The position numbers were made by a program, and so were the translations under genes. This document shows positions 48,653 through 57,184 of a DNA stretch of 64,000 nucleotides, in pieces. How positions within the stretch are numbered: position 1 is the first letter of the stretch; the number at the start of each line of letters is the position of its first letter. Source of the stretch: Methylosinus sp. C49 (lineage in GTDB: Bacteria > Pseudomonadota > Alphaproteobacteria > Rhizobiales > Beijerinckiaceae); contig NZ_AP022332.1 in NCBI RefSeq assembly GCF_009936375.1, positions 2,326,501 through 2,390,500 of the forward strand. The letters are read 5' to 3'. Under the pieces are notes generated by a model. The model searched no databases, had not been told where the DNA came from, and saw only the letters and a program-made list of their open reading frames with translations.

Positions 48653-48898
48653 TCAGTCGACGCTGCAGCGGATCGGGGCGGTCGGCTGCGCCGTCTCATT
48701 CGCCTGCGCAGCGGCCGCCATCAGGCAATTGGCGCAATCATGGCCCGCGCAGCCAGCGCAAGGGGAGGGCGCCGCCGCCTGAGCCGGGGCGGAGGCGCCT
48801 GGGAGATTCTGCGTATCGGCCGGCTGGTCGCCCACGGCGGCCGAGGCCGAGCCGGCGATCAGCAAAGCGGGCAGGGCGAGAGCAAAGCTTTTCCGCAT
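48653..48898 (-). CDS. Small secreted Cys-rich protein
   Basis: An 81-residue protein with a signal peptide ending near SASA. The mature part is Ala/Pro-rich with a CAGCAGHDCANC motif (Cys47, 50, 55, 58) and a last Cys78. Two CxxC pairs four residues apart could bind a metal or form disulfides. It is the last gene of the minus-strand set that includes a cytochrome c, a metallophosphoesterase and a di-heme peroxidase, with an 11-base gap. I recognise no family. Confidence 0.65.
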   Translation of the reverse strand: MRKSFALALPALLIAGSASAAVGDQPADTQNLPGASAPAQAAAPSPCAGCAGHDCANCLMAAAAQANETAQPTAPIRCSVD

Positions 48899-48909
48899 GG
48901 CGAGTTTCC

Positions 48910-49311
48910 TCAATGCTGGCCGGGCGCGAGCTTCACGCCGCGCCGCTCGAAAGTAATGTAGGAGACGAGCGCCGTCATGCGCGGATCGTCCGGCGGAAGA
49001 TTGGCGCCCTGCAGCGGATTGCGAATGCACCAATTCGCCATCTCGAACAGCTGCGCCACCTTGCCGAGCTGCTTCTGGAACTTCGGATAGGTCTCTGGGT
49101 GCGTGTTGGCGGCGTTGGGATGGCATTGCGCGCAGGCGACGCCATTGGTCCCGAGCGCGCCGCTCGTCCATAATTCGCGGCCCTTGGCGGCCACCTGCTC
49201 GAATTCCTTCTGATAGCGCTCGACATCTGTCTTGGTGAATTCATCGGCGCGCGCGGTCGTCGCGGCGAAGGCGGCGAGACCGAAAGCGAGAAGCAAGGTC
49301 GAGCGAAGCAT
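48910..49311 (-). CDS. Periplasmic monoheme cytochrome c
   Basis: The 133-residue protein has a signal peptide ending at TARA and a single haem site C60-x-x-C63-H64 (CAQCH). The block MANWCIRNPLQGANLPPDDPRM gives a Met axial-ligand candidate and resembles SoxA/SoxX-like and related c-type cytochromes. It is an electron carrier in the periplasm, probably serving the peroxidase or phosphoesterase encoded just upstream. It lies 12 bases after the metallophosphoesterase gene. Confidence 0.85.
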   Translation of the reverse strand: MLRSTLLLAFGLAAFAATTARADEFTKTDVERYQKEFEQVAAKGRELWTSGALGTNGVACAQCHPNAANTHPETYPKFQKQLGKVAQLFEMANWCIRNPLQGANLPPDDPRMTALVSYITFERRGVKLAPGQH

Positions 49312-49323
49312 GGCGAACTCCGA

Positions 49324-50397
49324 TCAATAATGAGTTTGCGGCAGACGACGCTGCGTCGGCTCCTGATAGGCGACATCGACCGGATGGCCGGCCTTGTGGT
49401 CGAAGGCGACGGTGCGTTGGTCATTGTCCCAGAGCTGATAGCGCGCGGCGACGCGGCCCGAGCCTATGTCAATCAGCTGCCAGCCGGTGGCGTCGCGCTC
49501 GAAGAAAGGATCGGCGCGGTTCATCGGAATTGTGAGCACGGGCAGATGGCTCTCCGCCTGCGCATAGCTCTGCGGATAGGGCCAGGGCCAGGCAGTGGCC
49601 ATCACCGAATTGAAGCTGATGGAGCCGATCTGATTGTACTGAATCTGGTGAACATGGCCGTAGATGACGTTCACGCTGTCGAAGGGCGCGAGCAGCGCCT
49701 GCACATCCTCGGCGTCGTCGGTCCAGAAATTCCAGCCCTTGTAGATCTTCTGCAGCGGCGAATGGGAGAAGACGACGATCGGCGTCTTCTTGTCCAGCTT
49801 GGCGAGATCATTGGCGAGCCATTTGCGCTGCTTGTCGCCGACCATGAAGGGCGAGCCGTTCGGATTGTCGAGCCCGGCCATCTCCAGCATGCGCTGCTCG
49901 GCCGTCGGCCAGCGATGGAAGGTCCATTGCTCGCTCGTCAAAATCGAGTTCAGCACGATGAAATGCACGCCCTTATGGTCGAAGCTGTAATAATGCGGGC
50001 CGTAGAGCTTGCTCCAATAATCGCCGAGGTCGAGATAATAGTCGTGCTCGCCCATGACGGCGTGAAGCTTGCCTTTCAGCTTGGAGAGAATCTCGGCGCC
50101 GTGGTCCAGCTCCTCGCGTTTGCCGAGCTGGGCGAGATCGCCGCCGAAGATGACGAAATCCGATTCCGGCTTCACCAGATTGGCCTCGGCGACGGCGCGC
50201 TTCAGCCCCTGATCCCAATTGCGCACGAAGCTCGCGCCCTTGATCTGCTGAATATGCGCGTCGGAAATATAGGTGAAGGTGAAATCCTCGCGCTCCCCGC
50301 CGAAGGCGAGCGTGACCATGCTGATCGGCAGAGTGGTCAGCGCCGCGCCGGCGCCGGCTCCCGCCAGCACGCTGCGCCTGGTGACGAATTCGCTCAT
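49324..50397 (-). CDS. Tat-exported calcineurin-like metallophosphoesterase
   Basis: The start at 50397 gives 357 residues. The N-terminus TRRSVLAGAGAGAALT is a twin-arginine signal. Metal-binding motifs follow in family order: ISDAHIQQ, FGGDLAQLG, GEHDYYLD, VVFSHSPL and GHVHQIQ. The usual GNHD is GEHD here, so the Asn that normally assists catalysis is replaced. The folded export implies a metal already bound in the cytoplasm. It lies 40 bases after the di-heme peroxidase gene. Confidence 0.83.
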   Translation of the reverse strand: MSEFVTRRSVLAGAGAGAALTTLPISMVTLAFGGEREDFTFTYISDAHIQQIKGASFVRNWDQGLKRAVAEANLVKPESDFVIFGGDLAQLGKREELDHGAEILSKLKGKLHAVMGEHDYYLDLGDYWSKLYGPHYYSFDHKGVHFIVLNSILTSEQWTFHRWPTAEQRMLEMAGLDNPNGSPFMVGDKQRKWLANDLAKLDKKTPIVVFSHSPLQKIYKGWNFWTDDAEDVQALLAPFDSVNVIYGHVHQIQYNQIGSISFNSVMATAWPWPYPQSYAQAESHLPVLTIPMNRADPFFERDATGWQLIDIGSGRVAARYQLWDNDQRTVAFDHKAGHPVDVAYQEPTQRRLPQTHY

Positions 50398-50437
50398 CTG
50401 CTCCGCTCCCTTGTCGTGACCGCGTGGCGCGGCGCGC

Positions 50438-51574
50438 TCATCTCGTTTTGGCGCCGAAATAGGCCGGCGTGGTGAGCGTTTCCATGAAGGCGACGAGATC
50501 GTCCATCTGCTGCTCGGAGAGATTGAGAGGACGAATGCCGCCGGAGAGATAGTCGTTGACCTGCGCCGGATCGCCCTCGCTGCGTCCGCCATTATTATAG
50601 TGCTTGACGACATCCTTCAGAGTCTTGAGCGAGCCGTCGTGCATATAGGGCGCTGTCACCGCGACATTGCGCAGGGTGGGCGTCTTGAAGGCGCCGATCA
50701 CATCGAACTGATCGGTGACGGCGAAACGGCCGAGCTCCGAGGTCTTGGGGTCGGTGAGCACGGCCTTGTCGACATCGACGCCTTTCGACTTGGCGTTGAG
50801 AAATTCCGCCGAGAGGCGCGGAACGTCGAACTGCGCGCGATTGATGCCGACGCCGATATTGTGGAAGCGATTATCGGTGAACAGCGCCTGATTCTGCTCG
50901 ATCACATGGCAGGAGACGCAGCGTCCCTGGCCGACGAAAACCTCGAAGCCGCGCTTGGCGGCCTCCGATATCGCAGTCTCCTCATTGCCGAAGCGCCAGC
51001 GGTCGAAAGGCGATTCGCCGGAAATGATCGTGCGCTCATAGGCGGCGATGGCCTTCTTCACCTCCTCCATCGTCACGCCGTCGCCGGTCTTGCCGAAGGC
51101 CTTCTTGAACAGCTCGACATAGAAGGGATCGGACCGCGCGATGAGCAGAATCGGCTCATGCGTCGGCAGTCCCATCTCGACGGGATTGAGGAAGGGATGC
51201 TGCGATTGATCCTCGAGCGTAGGCGAGCGCCCATCCCAGAAGAACGAGGTGAAATAGGCGGCGTTTATCACCGTCGGGGCGTTGCGCGTCCCCGTCTTCT
51301 TGCCGACGCCCTCGGATGTGCGCAGCGGGCTGTCGGTGAAGGCGTGGTCGTCCTTGTGGCAGGTGGCGCAGGCGACCGAGCCGTCCGAGGAGAAACGCAG
51401 ATCGTGGAAAAGCCGATTGCCCAGCGCGATCTTGTCCGCCGTCTGCGGATTGTCCTGCGGGATCGTCAGCGGGGGAAGCCCCAGCGGCTCGGCGAGACCC
51501 GCTCCCGCGAAACAGAGCTCCGAAAGGCTGAGCATTGCCGCGAGCGTCGTCGCGGCGCGCTTGCGCACGGCCAT
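50438..51574 (-). CDS. Di-heme cytochrome c peroxidase/MauG family protein
   Basis: The start at 51574 gives 378 residues with a signal peptide. Two haem sites are visible, C69-x-x-C72-H73 (CATCH) and C219-x-x-C222-H223 (CVSCH). Family patterns include LGNRLFHDLRFSSDGSVAC, FFWDGRSPTLE and APYMHDGSLKTL. In the family these are periplasmic peroxidases or MauG-like oxidising enzymes. Which of the two it is cannot be decided from sequence alone. It heads a four-gene set with a metallophosphoesterase, a cytochrome c and a Cys-rich protein. Confidence 0.88.
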   Translation of the reverse strand: MAVRKRAATTLAAMLSLSELCFAGAGLAEPLGLPPLTIPQDNPQTADKIALGNRLFHDLRFSSDGSVACATCHKDDHAFTDSPLRTSEGVGKKTGTRNAPTVINAAYFTSFFWDGRSPTLEDQSQHPFLNPVEMGLPTHEPILLIARSDPFYVELFKKAFGKTGDGVTMEEVKKAIAAYERTIISGESPFDRWRFGNEETAISEAAKRGFEVFVGQGRCVSCHVIEQNQALFTDNRFHNIGVGINRAQFDVPRLSAEFLNAKSKGVDVDKAVLTDPKTSELGRFAVTDQFDVIGAFKTPTLRNVAVTAPYMHDGSLKTLKDVVKHYNNGGRSEGDPAQVNDYLSGGIRPLNLSEQQMDDLVAFMETLTTPAYFGAKTR

Positions 51575-51981
51575 GTCTTCCTCCCCGCCGCGCCTGTCGG
51601 ATCGGAGCCGCTTCTTTGCTCGGCGCGATGGTTGTGATCCTGCCTGGAATTTCTCTCGTCGGCAAGGCGTCTTGCGGCCGAAGCCATGTTTTTGTCGCCG
51701 ATGGCACGCTTTTTGTCTTGGCCTTTGCCAGTAACATCGGCTGTGCGGCGCAACAATTATTGCCCTTGCCGATTTTGAGAAAATTATCTGAGCGCCAGAG
51801 GGCGTCATCAATTCGACATGACCGGAAAAATCGTCGAGCTATAGTTGTAATTACATGATTTCTCCCATTTTGGCGCATTATCGCCTTTGCCCGTGAGCCC
51901 AGCTTGTGGTAGGCGGGCGGCGGTTCGGGCCGCGGCTGTTCGCAGCGCAAGCTCGATCCCCATCGGAGGAGCCCTGGGAAA
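51575..51981. other. Divergent promoter region between two di-heme peroxidases
   Basis: About 407 bases between two outward-facing peroxidase genes. The segment 51760-51880 is clearly AT-rich, unlike its surroundings. It contains a perfect 10-base palindrome TGTAATTACA (51846-51855). This is the likely control region for both genes. I could not assign -35/-10 boxes with confidence. Confidence 0.5.
51846..51855. promoter_or_regulatory. Palindrome TGTAATTACA in the divergent region
   Basis: A perfect 10-base palindrome in the AT-rich part of the divergent peroxidase promoter region, about 130 bases before the plus-strand gene. It is a candidate operator only. Confidence 0.3.
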
Positions 51982-53046
51982 ATGTCACGAGCATTCATCG
52001 CCGCGCTGAGCGCGCTGGCGCTGGTCCCTTTCGCCGCGGTCGCTGGCGATCTGCGGTCGGACGCCAACGCCGTCTTCAAGCCGATCACCCCGGCCGCGGC
52101 CGCAAAGGCGGTCAAGAACAACGAACTCACCCCTGCCAAGATCGAGCTCGGCAAGCAGCTGTTCTTCGATCCGCGCATATCCTCGAGCCAGCTCATCAGC
52201 TGCAACTCGTGCCATAATCTGAGCCTCGGCGGCGTCGACGCCGGCTCCACCTCCATCGGCCATGGCTGGCAGAAGGGTCCGCGCCGCGCGCCGACCGTTC
52301 TCAACGCCGTGTTCAACGTCGCCCAGTTCTGGGACGGCCGCGCCGAGGATCTGAAGGCGCAGGCCAAGGGCCCGGTGCAGGCCGGCGTGGAGATGAACAA
52401 CACGCCCGCCAATGTCGAGGCGACGCTGAACAGCATTCCGGGCTATGTCGCTTCCTTCCAGAAAGCCTTCCCCGGCGACAATAAGGCCGCCAACTTCGAC
52501 AATTTCGCCAAGGCGATCGAGGCCTTCGAATCGACTCTGGTGACGCCCAATTCGCGCCTGGACAAATTCCTCGGCGGCGACGAGGCGGCGCTGGACGCGA
52601 CGCAGAAGAAGGGCCTGCGCCTCTTCATGGACAAGGGGTGTAGCGGCTGCCACGACGGCGTGAATGTCGGCGGCGGCAATTACACGCAATTCGGCGCGGT
52701 GGTGAAGCCGGCGGCGGCTATACTGCCGGAAGCGGACAAGGGCCGTTTCGCCGTCACCAAGAGCCCGGCGGACGTCTTCTCCTTCCGCGTCGCGCCGCTG
52801 CGCAATGTCGCGCTGCGGGCTCCCTACTTCCACACCGGCCAGGTGTGGACGCTGGAGGAGGCGGTCAATGTCATGGCGAAGTCGCAGCTCGGCCTCGAGC
52901 TGGCGCCGGACGAGACCACGGCCATCGTCGCCTTCCTCGGCGCGCTGACCGGCGATCAGCCCAAGGTCGAATATCCCGTCCTGCCGGGGCGCACCAATGC
53001 GACGCCTCAGCCGCAGCAGGAGATCGCCGCGAAGCACGCTCACTGA
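51982..53046 (+). CDS. Di-heme cytochrome c peroxidase
   Basis: The 354-residue protein has a signal peptide ending near AVAG. The haem sites are C74-x-x-C77-H78 (CNSCH) and C220-x-x-C223-H224 (CSGCH). Typical peroxidase patterns: LGKQLFFDPRIS, QFWDGRAEDL, and APYFHTGQVWTL. It resembles classical bacterial CcpA more than MauG. It reduces hydrogen peroxide with electrons from small cytochromes in the periplasm. GGAGGAG precedes the ATG; a terminator follows. Confidence 0.92.
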   Translation: MSRAFIAALSALALVPFAAVAGDLRSDANAVFKPITPAAAAKAVKNNELTPAKIELGKQLFFDPRISSSQLISCNSCHNLSLGGVDAGSTSIGHGWQKGPRRAPTVLNAVFNVAQFWDGRAEDLKAQAKGPVQAGVEMNNTPANVEATLNSIPGYVASFQKAFPGDNKAANFDNFAKAIEAFESTLVTPNSRLDKFLGGDEAALDATQKKGLRLFMDKGCSGCHDGVNVGGGNYTQFGAVVKPAAAILPEADKGRFAVTKSPADVFSFRVAPLRNVALRAPYFHTGQVWTLEEAVNVMAKSQLGLELAPDETTAIVAFLGALTGDQPKVEYPVLPGRTNATPQPQQEIAAKHAH

Positions 53047-53072
53047 GCCGCTTTTCGCGCCGTCGATCCCAG

Positions 53073-53105
53073 AGCCTCCGCGCATCACTGCGCGGAGGCT
53101 TTTTC
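53073..53105 (+). terminator. Intrinsic terminator after the peroxidase gene
   Basis: AGCCTCCGCGCA pairs with TGCGCGGAGGCT around a TCAC loop, followed by TTTTCT. This is a standard Rho-independent terminator, 26 bases after the peroxidase stop. Confidence 0.9.
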
Positions 53106-53173
53106 TATGGCTCGCGACATTCTACCTTCGCCCCTCTCGCCTTCGACGAGGCTATTGCGACTGGAGCCGCGCC

Positions 53174-54652
53174 ATGGATCTCCCACGAATTTGGACGCAC
53201 GCACGAATTTCGGCCCGCTCGCGCATTTTTGCCGGAGCGTCGGTCTTGTCGCTGCTCTGCGGTCTCGTCGGCCCCGCGTTGGCGGAGGCGCGGAACCCTT
53301 TCTCCGCCATCGGCCATATCGTCGTGATCTACACGGAGAATCGCAGCTTCGATAATGTCTTCGGCCTCTATCCCGGCGCCGATGGGCTCGGCATAGGCGC
53401 GGATCGCTTCGTCCAGGTCGATGTCGACGGCAAGCCTTTCGGCGAGTTGCCGCCGATCCGCGGCGAGAAGGGCGTCGACACCCGCTTTCCCGCCATTCTT
53501 CCCAATGCGCCTTTCGCGATCGACGCGTTTCTGCCCAATGCGGAGAAGACGCCCGATCTGACGCATGATTTCTTCCAGGAGAAGGAGCAGATCGACGGCG
53601 GCAAGATGGATCGTTTCGCCGCCGTTTCCGGCGCCGGCGGCTTGGTGATGGGCTATTACGACGGCCGCTCGCTGGCGCAATGGCGCCTCGCGCAGGAGTT
53701 CACGCTCGCCGATCATTTCTTCCACGGCTTCTTCGGCGGCTCCTTCGTCAATCACATGTTCCTCGTCTGCGGCTGCGCGCCGACATTTCCCTCGGCGCCG
53801 CCGTCGCTGATCGCCGAGGTCGACGAGACGACCGGGCTTCTCGCCCGCGCCGACGACTCGCCGAAGAGCGCTCGCATCGGCCCGCCGCGCTACAAAAAAT
53901 CCGGGCCGGTGACCAGAGACGGCTTCGTGGTCGGCACGATGCAGCCGCCGACCCCGCTCTCGCCGCTCGAAGCGCCGTCCGGCGTCGGCCTGCCGCCGCA
54001 AATGCAGCCGACGATCGGCGATCGCCTCTCCGAAAAGGGCGTCTCATGGGCATGGTACGCCGGCGGCTGGAACGACATGCGGGCCGGGCGCATCCGCCAG
54101 CGCGAGGCACCGGAATTCTTCCAGACGCATCACCAGCCTTTCGTCTATTTCGCCAATTTCGGACCCGGAACGCCCGCGCGCGAGCAGCATTTGAAGGACG
54201 CCGATGATTTCTTCGCGGCGGCGGAGGCGGGGACGCTGCCCGCCGTGTCCTTCTACAAGCCGGTCGGCAAGTTCAACGAGCATCCCCATTACGCCGATCT
54301 GAAGACCGGCGACGCGCATCTCGCCGATGTCATCGCGCGGCTGCGACGCAGCCCCAATTGGACGGACATGCTGGTCATCGTCACCGCGGACGAGAATGGC
54401 GGCGCCTGGGATCATGTCGCGCCGCCGCAAATCGACCGCTTCGGCCCCGGAACGCGCGTGCCCACGCTGATCCTTTCGCCCTTTGCGAAAAAGGGCTTCG
54501 TCGACCACACGACCTATGACACGGCGTCGATTCTGGCGACGATCGAGACGCGCTTCGGATTGGAGCCGCTCACCGCGCGCGACAAAGGCGCCGCCGACCT
54601 GCGCAATGCGCTGGATACTGTGGCTCGAGAGCCGGCGAGAGCCGCCCGCTGA
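53174..54652 (+). CDS. AcpA/phospholipase C-type phosphoesterase
   Basis: The ATG at 53174 gives 492 residues with a signal peptide ending near ALAEA. It carries the family motif IYTENRSFDNVFG, whose Glu-Asn are metal ligands, and later VTADENGGAWDHVAPP and the TLILSPFAKKGFVDH region. These secreted enzymes hydrolyse phosphate monoesters (acid phosphatase AcpA) or phospholipids; which applies here is unclear. It lies after a terminator, so it has its own promoter. Confidence 0.85.
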   Translation: MDLPRIWTHARISARSRIFAGASVLSLLCGLVGPALAEARNPFSAIGHIVVIYTENRSFDNVFGLYPGADGLGIGADRFVQVDVDGKPFGELPPIRGEKGVDTRFPAILPNAPFAIDAFLPNAEKTPDLTHDFFQEKEQIDGGKMDRFAAVSGAGGLVMGYYDGRSLAQWRLAQEFTLADHFFHGFFGGSFVNHMFLVCGCAPTFPSAPPSLIAEVDETTGLLARADDSPKSARIGPPRYKKSGPVTRDGFVVGTMQPPTPLSPLEAPSGVGLPPQMQPTIGDRLSEKGVSWAWYAGGWNDMRAGRIRQREAPEFFQTHHQPFVYFANFGPGTPAREQHLKDADDFFAAAEAGTLPAVSFYKPVGKFNEHPHYADLKTGDAHLADVIARLRRSPNWTDMLVIVTADENGGAWDHVAPPQIDRFGPGTRVPTLILSPFAKKGFVDHTTYDTASILATIETRFGLEPLTARDKGAADLRNALDTVAREPARAAR

Positions 54653-55238
54653 CCGGCGCCGCGCCGCGGCTCAAGTCATTCTGTCACAGCCCGGGTGGGG
54701 AGGGCTACCAGAGGCCGAGGCGCCTGATCTATGGGCGCGGTCAAAATATCTAAGCACTGAATTCAATGGATTTATGAGTGGAGCATCGGGCGCCTGCGAC
54801 AAAAGACGCGGGTGGGAGCGCCCGAAAGTGCGGCGCCACATAAACCACCTGATAGCGTGCTGTATACCATTCTATAGATTATTTTGACCTACCTCATTGG
54901 ATATTGTCATTACGAGGCGGAACGGAAATGGTTGCGGCTCGCCGAACGAGGGCGTTTTGGATGTTTTGGCGCTGGGAGGCGCCGGGGGGTCTGGGGCTTT
55001 CGTTTCGCGCGGCGGTTTCGAGAAAATTCGTCTCCGAGCAAAGAAGAAGAATGCCGTCGGCGTGTCCTTTCACGAGGGGTCGCTGGGCGGTGAAGCGGGA
55101 GGTCGGGACGGCGGCTCGTCGAGCACGAGGCCGCAGCGGCGACATCAACCGTTGGAGACGAAGGCGCGTGCCGAGCAGGGAGGCGGGACGCGGCGAGATC
55201 GCTTCGAGAATCCCTGGGAGCACTTAGGAGGAATTGAG
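54653..55238. promoter_or_regulatory. Long leader and promoter region of pmoCAB
   Basis: About 586 bases without a convincing gene upstream of pmoC. The segment 54750-54920 is AT-rich, with runs such as CTATAGATTATTTTGACC and a TTGACC box near 54887, so a sigma-70 type promoter probably lies here. Exact boxes are uncertain. An 8-base inverted repeat (TCGGGCGC at 54786 and GCGCCCGA at 54818) lies just upstream. The long untranslated leader ends with a strong AGGAGG site before pmoC. Confidence 0.55.
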
Positions 55239-56009
55239 ATGAGCGTTACGACAGAGACATCGGCCGGCGCAGCCGCCGGCTCCGATGCCATCGTGGACCT
55301 GAAGGGCATGTGGATCGGCATCGCCGGTCTGAACATTTTCTACCTCTTCATCCGCATCTATGAGCAGATCTTCGGCTGGCGCGCGGGCCTCGACTCGTTC
55401 GCTCCCGAGTTCCAGACCTATTGGCTGACGATGCTGTGGACGGAAATTCCGCTGGAGCTCGTGGCCGGTCTCGGCCTCGCCGGCTATCTGTGGAAGACGC
55501 GCGACCGCAATGTCGACGCGGTTTCTCCGCGTGAGGAGCTTCGCCGTCACGTCGTGCTGCTGCAGTGGCTGACGGTCTACTCGGTGGCCATCTACTGGGG
55601 CGCGAGCTTCTTCACGGAGCAGGACGGCACCTGGCACATGACGGTGATTCGCGACACGGACTTCACGCCGTCGCACATCATCGAGTTCTATCTGAGCTAC
55701 CCGATCTACTCGATCATGGGCGTTGGCTCGTTCTTCTACGCCAAGACCCGCATTCCGTTCTTCGCGCACGGCTATTCGCTGGCGTTCCTGATCGTGGCCA
55801 TCGGCCCGTTCATGATCATCCCGAACGTCGGCCTGAACGAGTGGGGCCACACCTTCTGGTTCATGGAAGAGCTGTTCGTCGCTCCGCTGCATTGGGGCTT
55901 CGTGTTCTTCGGCTGGATGGCGCTCGGCGTGTTCGGCGTGGTCCTGCAGATCCTGGCCGGCGTGAAGCGCCTGCTGGGCAAGGACGGCGTCGCGGCGCTG
56001 ATCGGCTGA
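55239..56009 (+). CDS. pmoC: Particulate methane monooxygenase subunit C
   Basis: The 256-residue integral membrane protein starts at the ATG preceded by TTAGGAGGAATTGAG. It has about six membrane helices. Residues expected at the CuC site are present: Asp129, His133 and His146. The NEWGHTFWFMEELFVAPLHW stretch holds further copper-site residues known for PmoC. It forms the (PmoABC)3 complex that oxidises methane to methanol in intracytoplasmic membranes. It is the first gene of pmoCAB, the normal order. Confidence 0.98.
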   Translation: MSVTTETSAGAAAGSDAIVDLKGMWIGIAGLNIFYLFIRIYEQIFGWRAGLDSFAPEFQTYWLTMLWTEIPLELVAGLGLAGYLWKTRDRNVDAVSPREELRRHVVLLQWLTVYSVAIYWGASFFTEQDGTWHMTVIRDTDFTPSHIIEFYLSYPIYSIMGVGSFFYAKTRIPFFAHGYSLAFLIVAIGPFMIIPNVGLNEWGHTFWFMEELFVAPLHWGFVFFGWMALGVFGVVLQILAGVKRLLGKDGVAALIG

Positions 56010-56025
56010 TAGCAGCCTGAACTCT

Positions 56026-56051
56026 CGGCCGCCCGCTCTGGCGGACGGCCG
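56026..56051 (+). other. Hairpin between pmoC and pmoA
   Basis: CGGCCG (56026-56031) pairs with CGGCCG (56046-56051), with an inner CCGC/GCGG extension. There is no T run. It may slow decay or partly end transcription, giving unequal amounts of pmoC and pmoAB message. Confidence 0.5.
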
Positions 56052-56266
56052 CCTCCGGCGAAAGAATTTTCCGAATGCTCTCGGAACGAAGGCTTCGTCC
56101 GAACGGCCGCGCGTCGGCGGTTCGGGCGGGGTTTCGGGGGCGCGGGAAAGGAATGGGGCCGGGGTGACGCATTAGCTCAAGGACAATCCGGCGCGAGAGA
56201 GCCGGAGGCAGGTCTCGAGACGCCGGCGCGAAGACGCCGGGCGGACAGACACCAAGGAGAAGAGTG

Positions 56267-57025
56267 ATGTCTACATCGAAGAGCGGGGGGGCAATCGGGC
56301 CTTTCCATTCTGTCGCGGAAGCGGCGGGATGCGTTAAGACCTCCGATTGGCTGATTCTGACGCTGCTGTTTCTGGCAGTGCTGGGCGGCTATCATATTCA
56401 CTTCATGCTGACGGCCGGCGACTGGGACTTCTGGGTCGACTGGAAAGACCGTCGTATGTGGCCGACGGTCATCCCGATCCTGGGCGTGACCTTCGCGGCT
56501 GCGGCTCAGGCGTTCCTGTGGGAGAACTTCCGTCTCCCGTTCGGCGCGACCTTCGCGGTTCTGGGTCTGCTCATCGGCGAGTGGATCAATCGCTACGTGA
56601 ACTTCTGGGGCTGGACCTACTTCCCGATCAGCCTGGTGTTCCCGTCGGCTCTGGTCGTTCCGGCTCTGTGGCTGGACGTGATCCTGCTGCTGTCGGGCTC
56701 CTATGTGATCACGGCCGTGGTCGGCGCCCTTGGCTGGGGTCTGCTGTTCTACCCGAACAACTGGCCGGCGATCGCCGCCTTCCACCAGGCGACCGAGCAG
56801 CATGGTCAGCTGATGTCTCTGGCTGATCTGATCGGCCTCCACTTCGTCCGCACCTCGATGCCGGAATACATCCGCATGGTCGAGCGCGGCACGCTGCGCA
56901 CCTTCGGTAAGGACGTCGTGCCGGTGGCCGCGTTCTTCTCGGGCTTCGTGTCGATGCTCGTGTACTTCCTGTGGTGGTTCGTCGGTAAGTGGTATTCGAC
57001 CACCAAGGTGATCAGCAAGATCTGA
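56267..57025 (+). CDS. pmoA: Particulate methane monooxygenase subunit A
   Basis: I chose the ATG at 56267 with AAGGAGA upstream; the preceding GTG is less likely. The 252-residue protein shows the well-known PmoA blocks GDWDFWVDWKDRRMWPT, WINRYVNFWGWTYFPIS, and near the end the EYIRMVERGTLRTFGKD stretch. It closely resembles type II methanotroph PmoA1 rather than the PmoA2 form. It has seven membrane helices and sits beside PmoC in the membrane. Confidence 0.98.
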   Translation: MSTSKSGGAIGPFHSVAEAAGCVKTSDWLILTLLFLAVLGGYHIHFMLTAGDWDFWVDWKDRRMWPTVIPILGVTFAAAAQAFLWENFRLPFGATFAVLGLLIGEWINRYVNFWGWTYFPISLVFPSALVVPALWLDVILLLSGSYVITAVVGALGWGLLFYPNNWPAIAAFHQATEQHGQLMSLADLIGLHFVRTSMPEYIRMVERGTLRTFGKDVVPVAAFFSGFVSMLVYFLWWFVGKWYSTTKVISKI

Positions 57026-57184
57026 TCTGCCGCAAGGCGACGGATCGCGATCCCTCACGCGAGGAGGGGCGGCTTCGAAGGGCTCCTCAGAAGAGAGTCC
57101 GGGACAGAGCCGCTCCGGCAAGGACGACAGCGGACGAACGGCCCGACGGGCCGGTCCGCGAAGAGAAACTTGGGAGGTTGTTCC

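Noticed and set aside
50438-51574. MbnH of a methanobactin-type MbnP/MbnH pair
   Set aside because: The partner MbnP and a methanobactin precursor are absent; the neighbour is a metallophosphoesterase, so only the broad di-heme family is supported.
54897-55238. N-terminal extension of pmoC by about 114 residues
   Set aside because: A strong AGGAGG site and the known PmoC N-terminus place the start at 55239; the extension is Arg/Gly-rich and unlike any PmoC.
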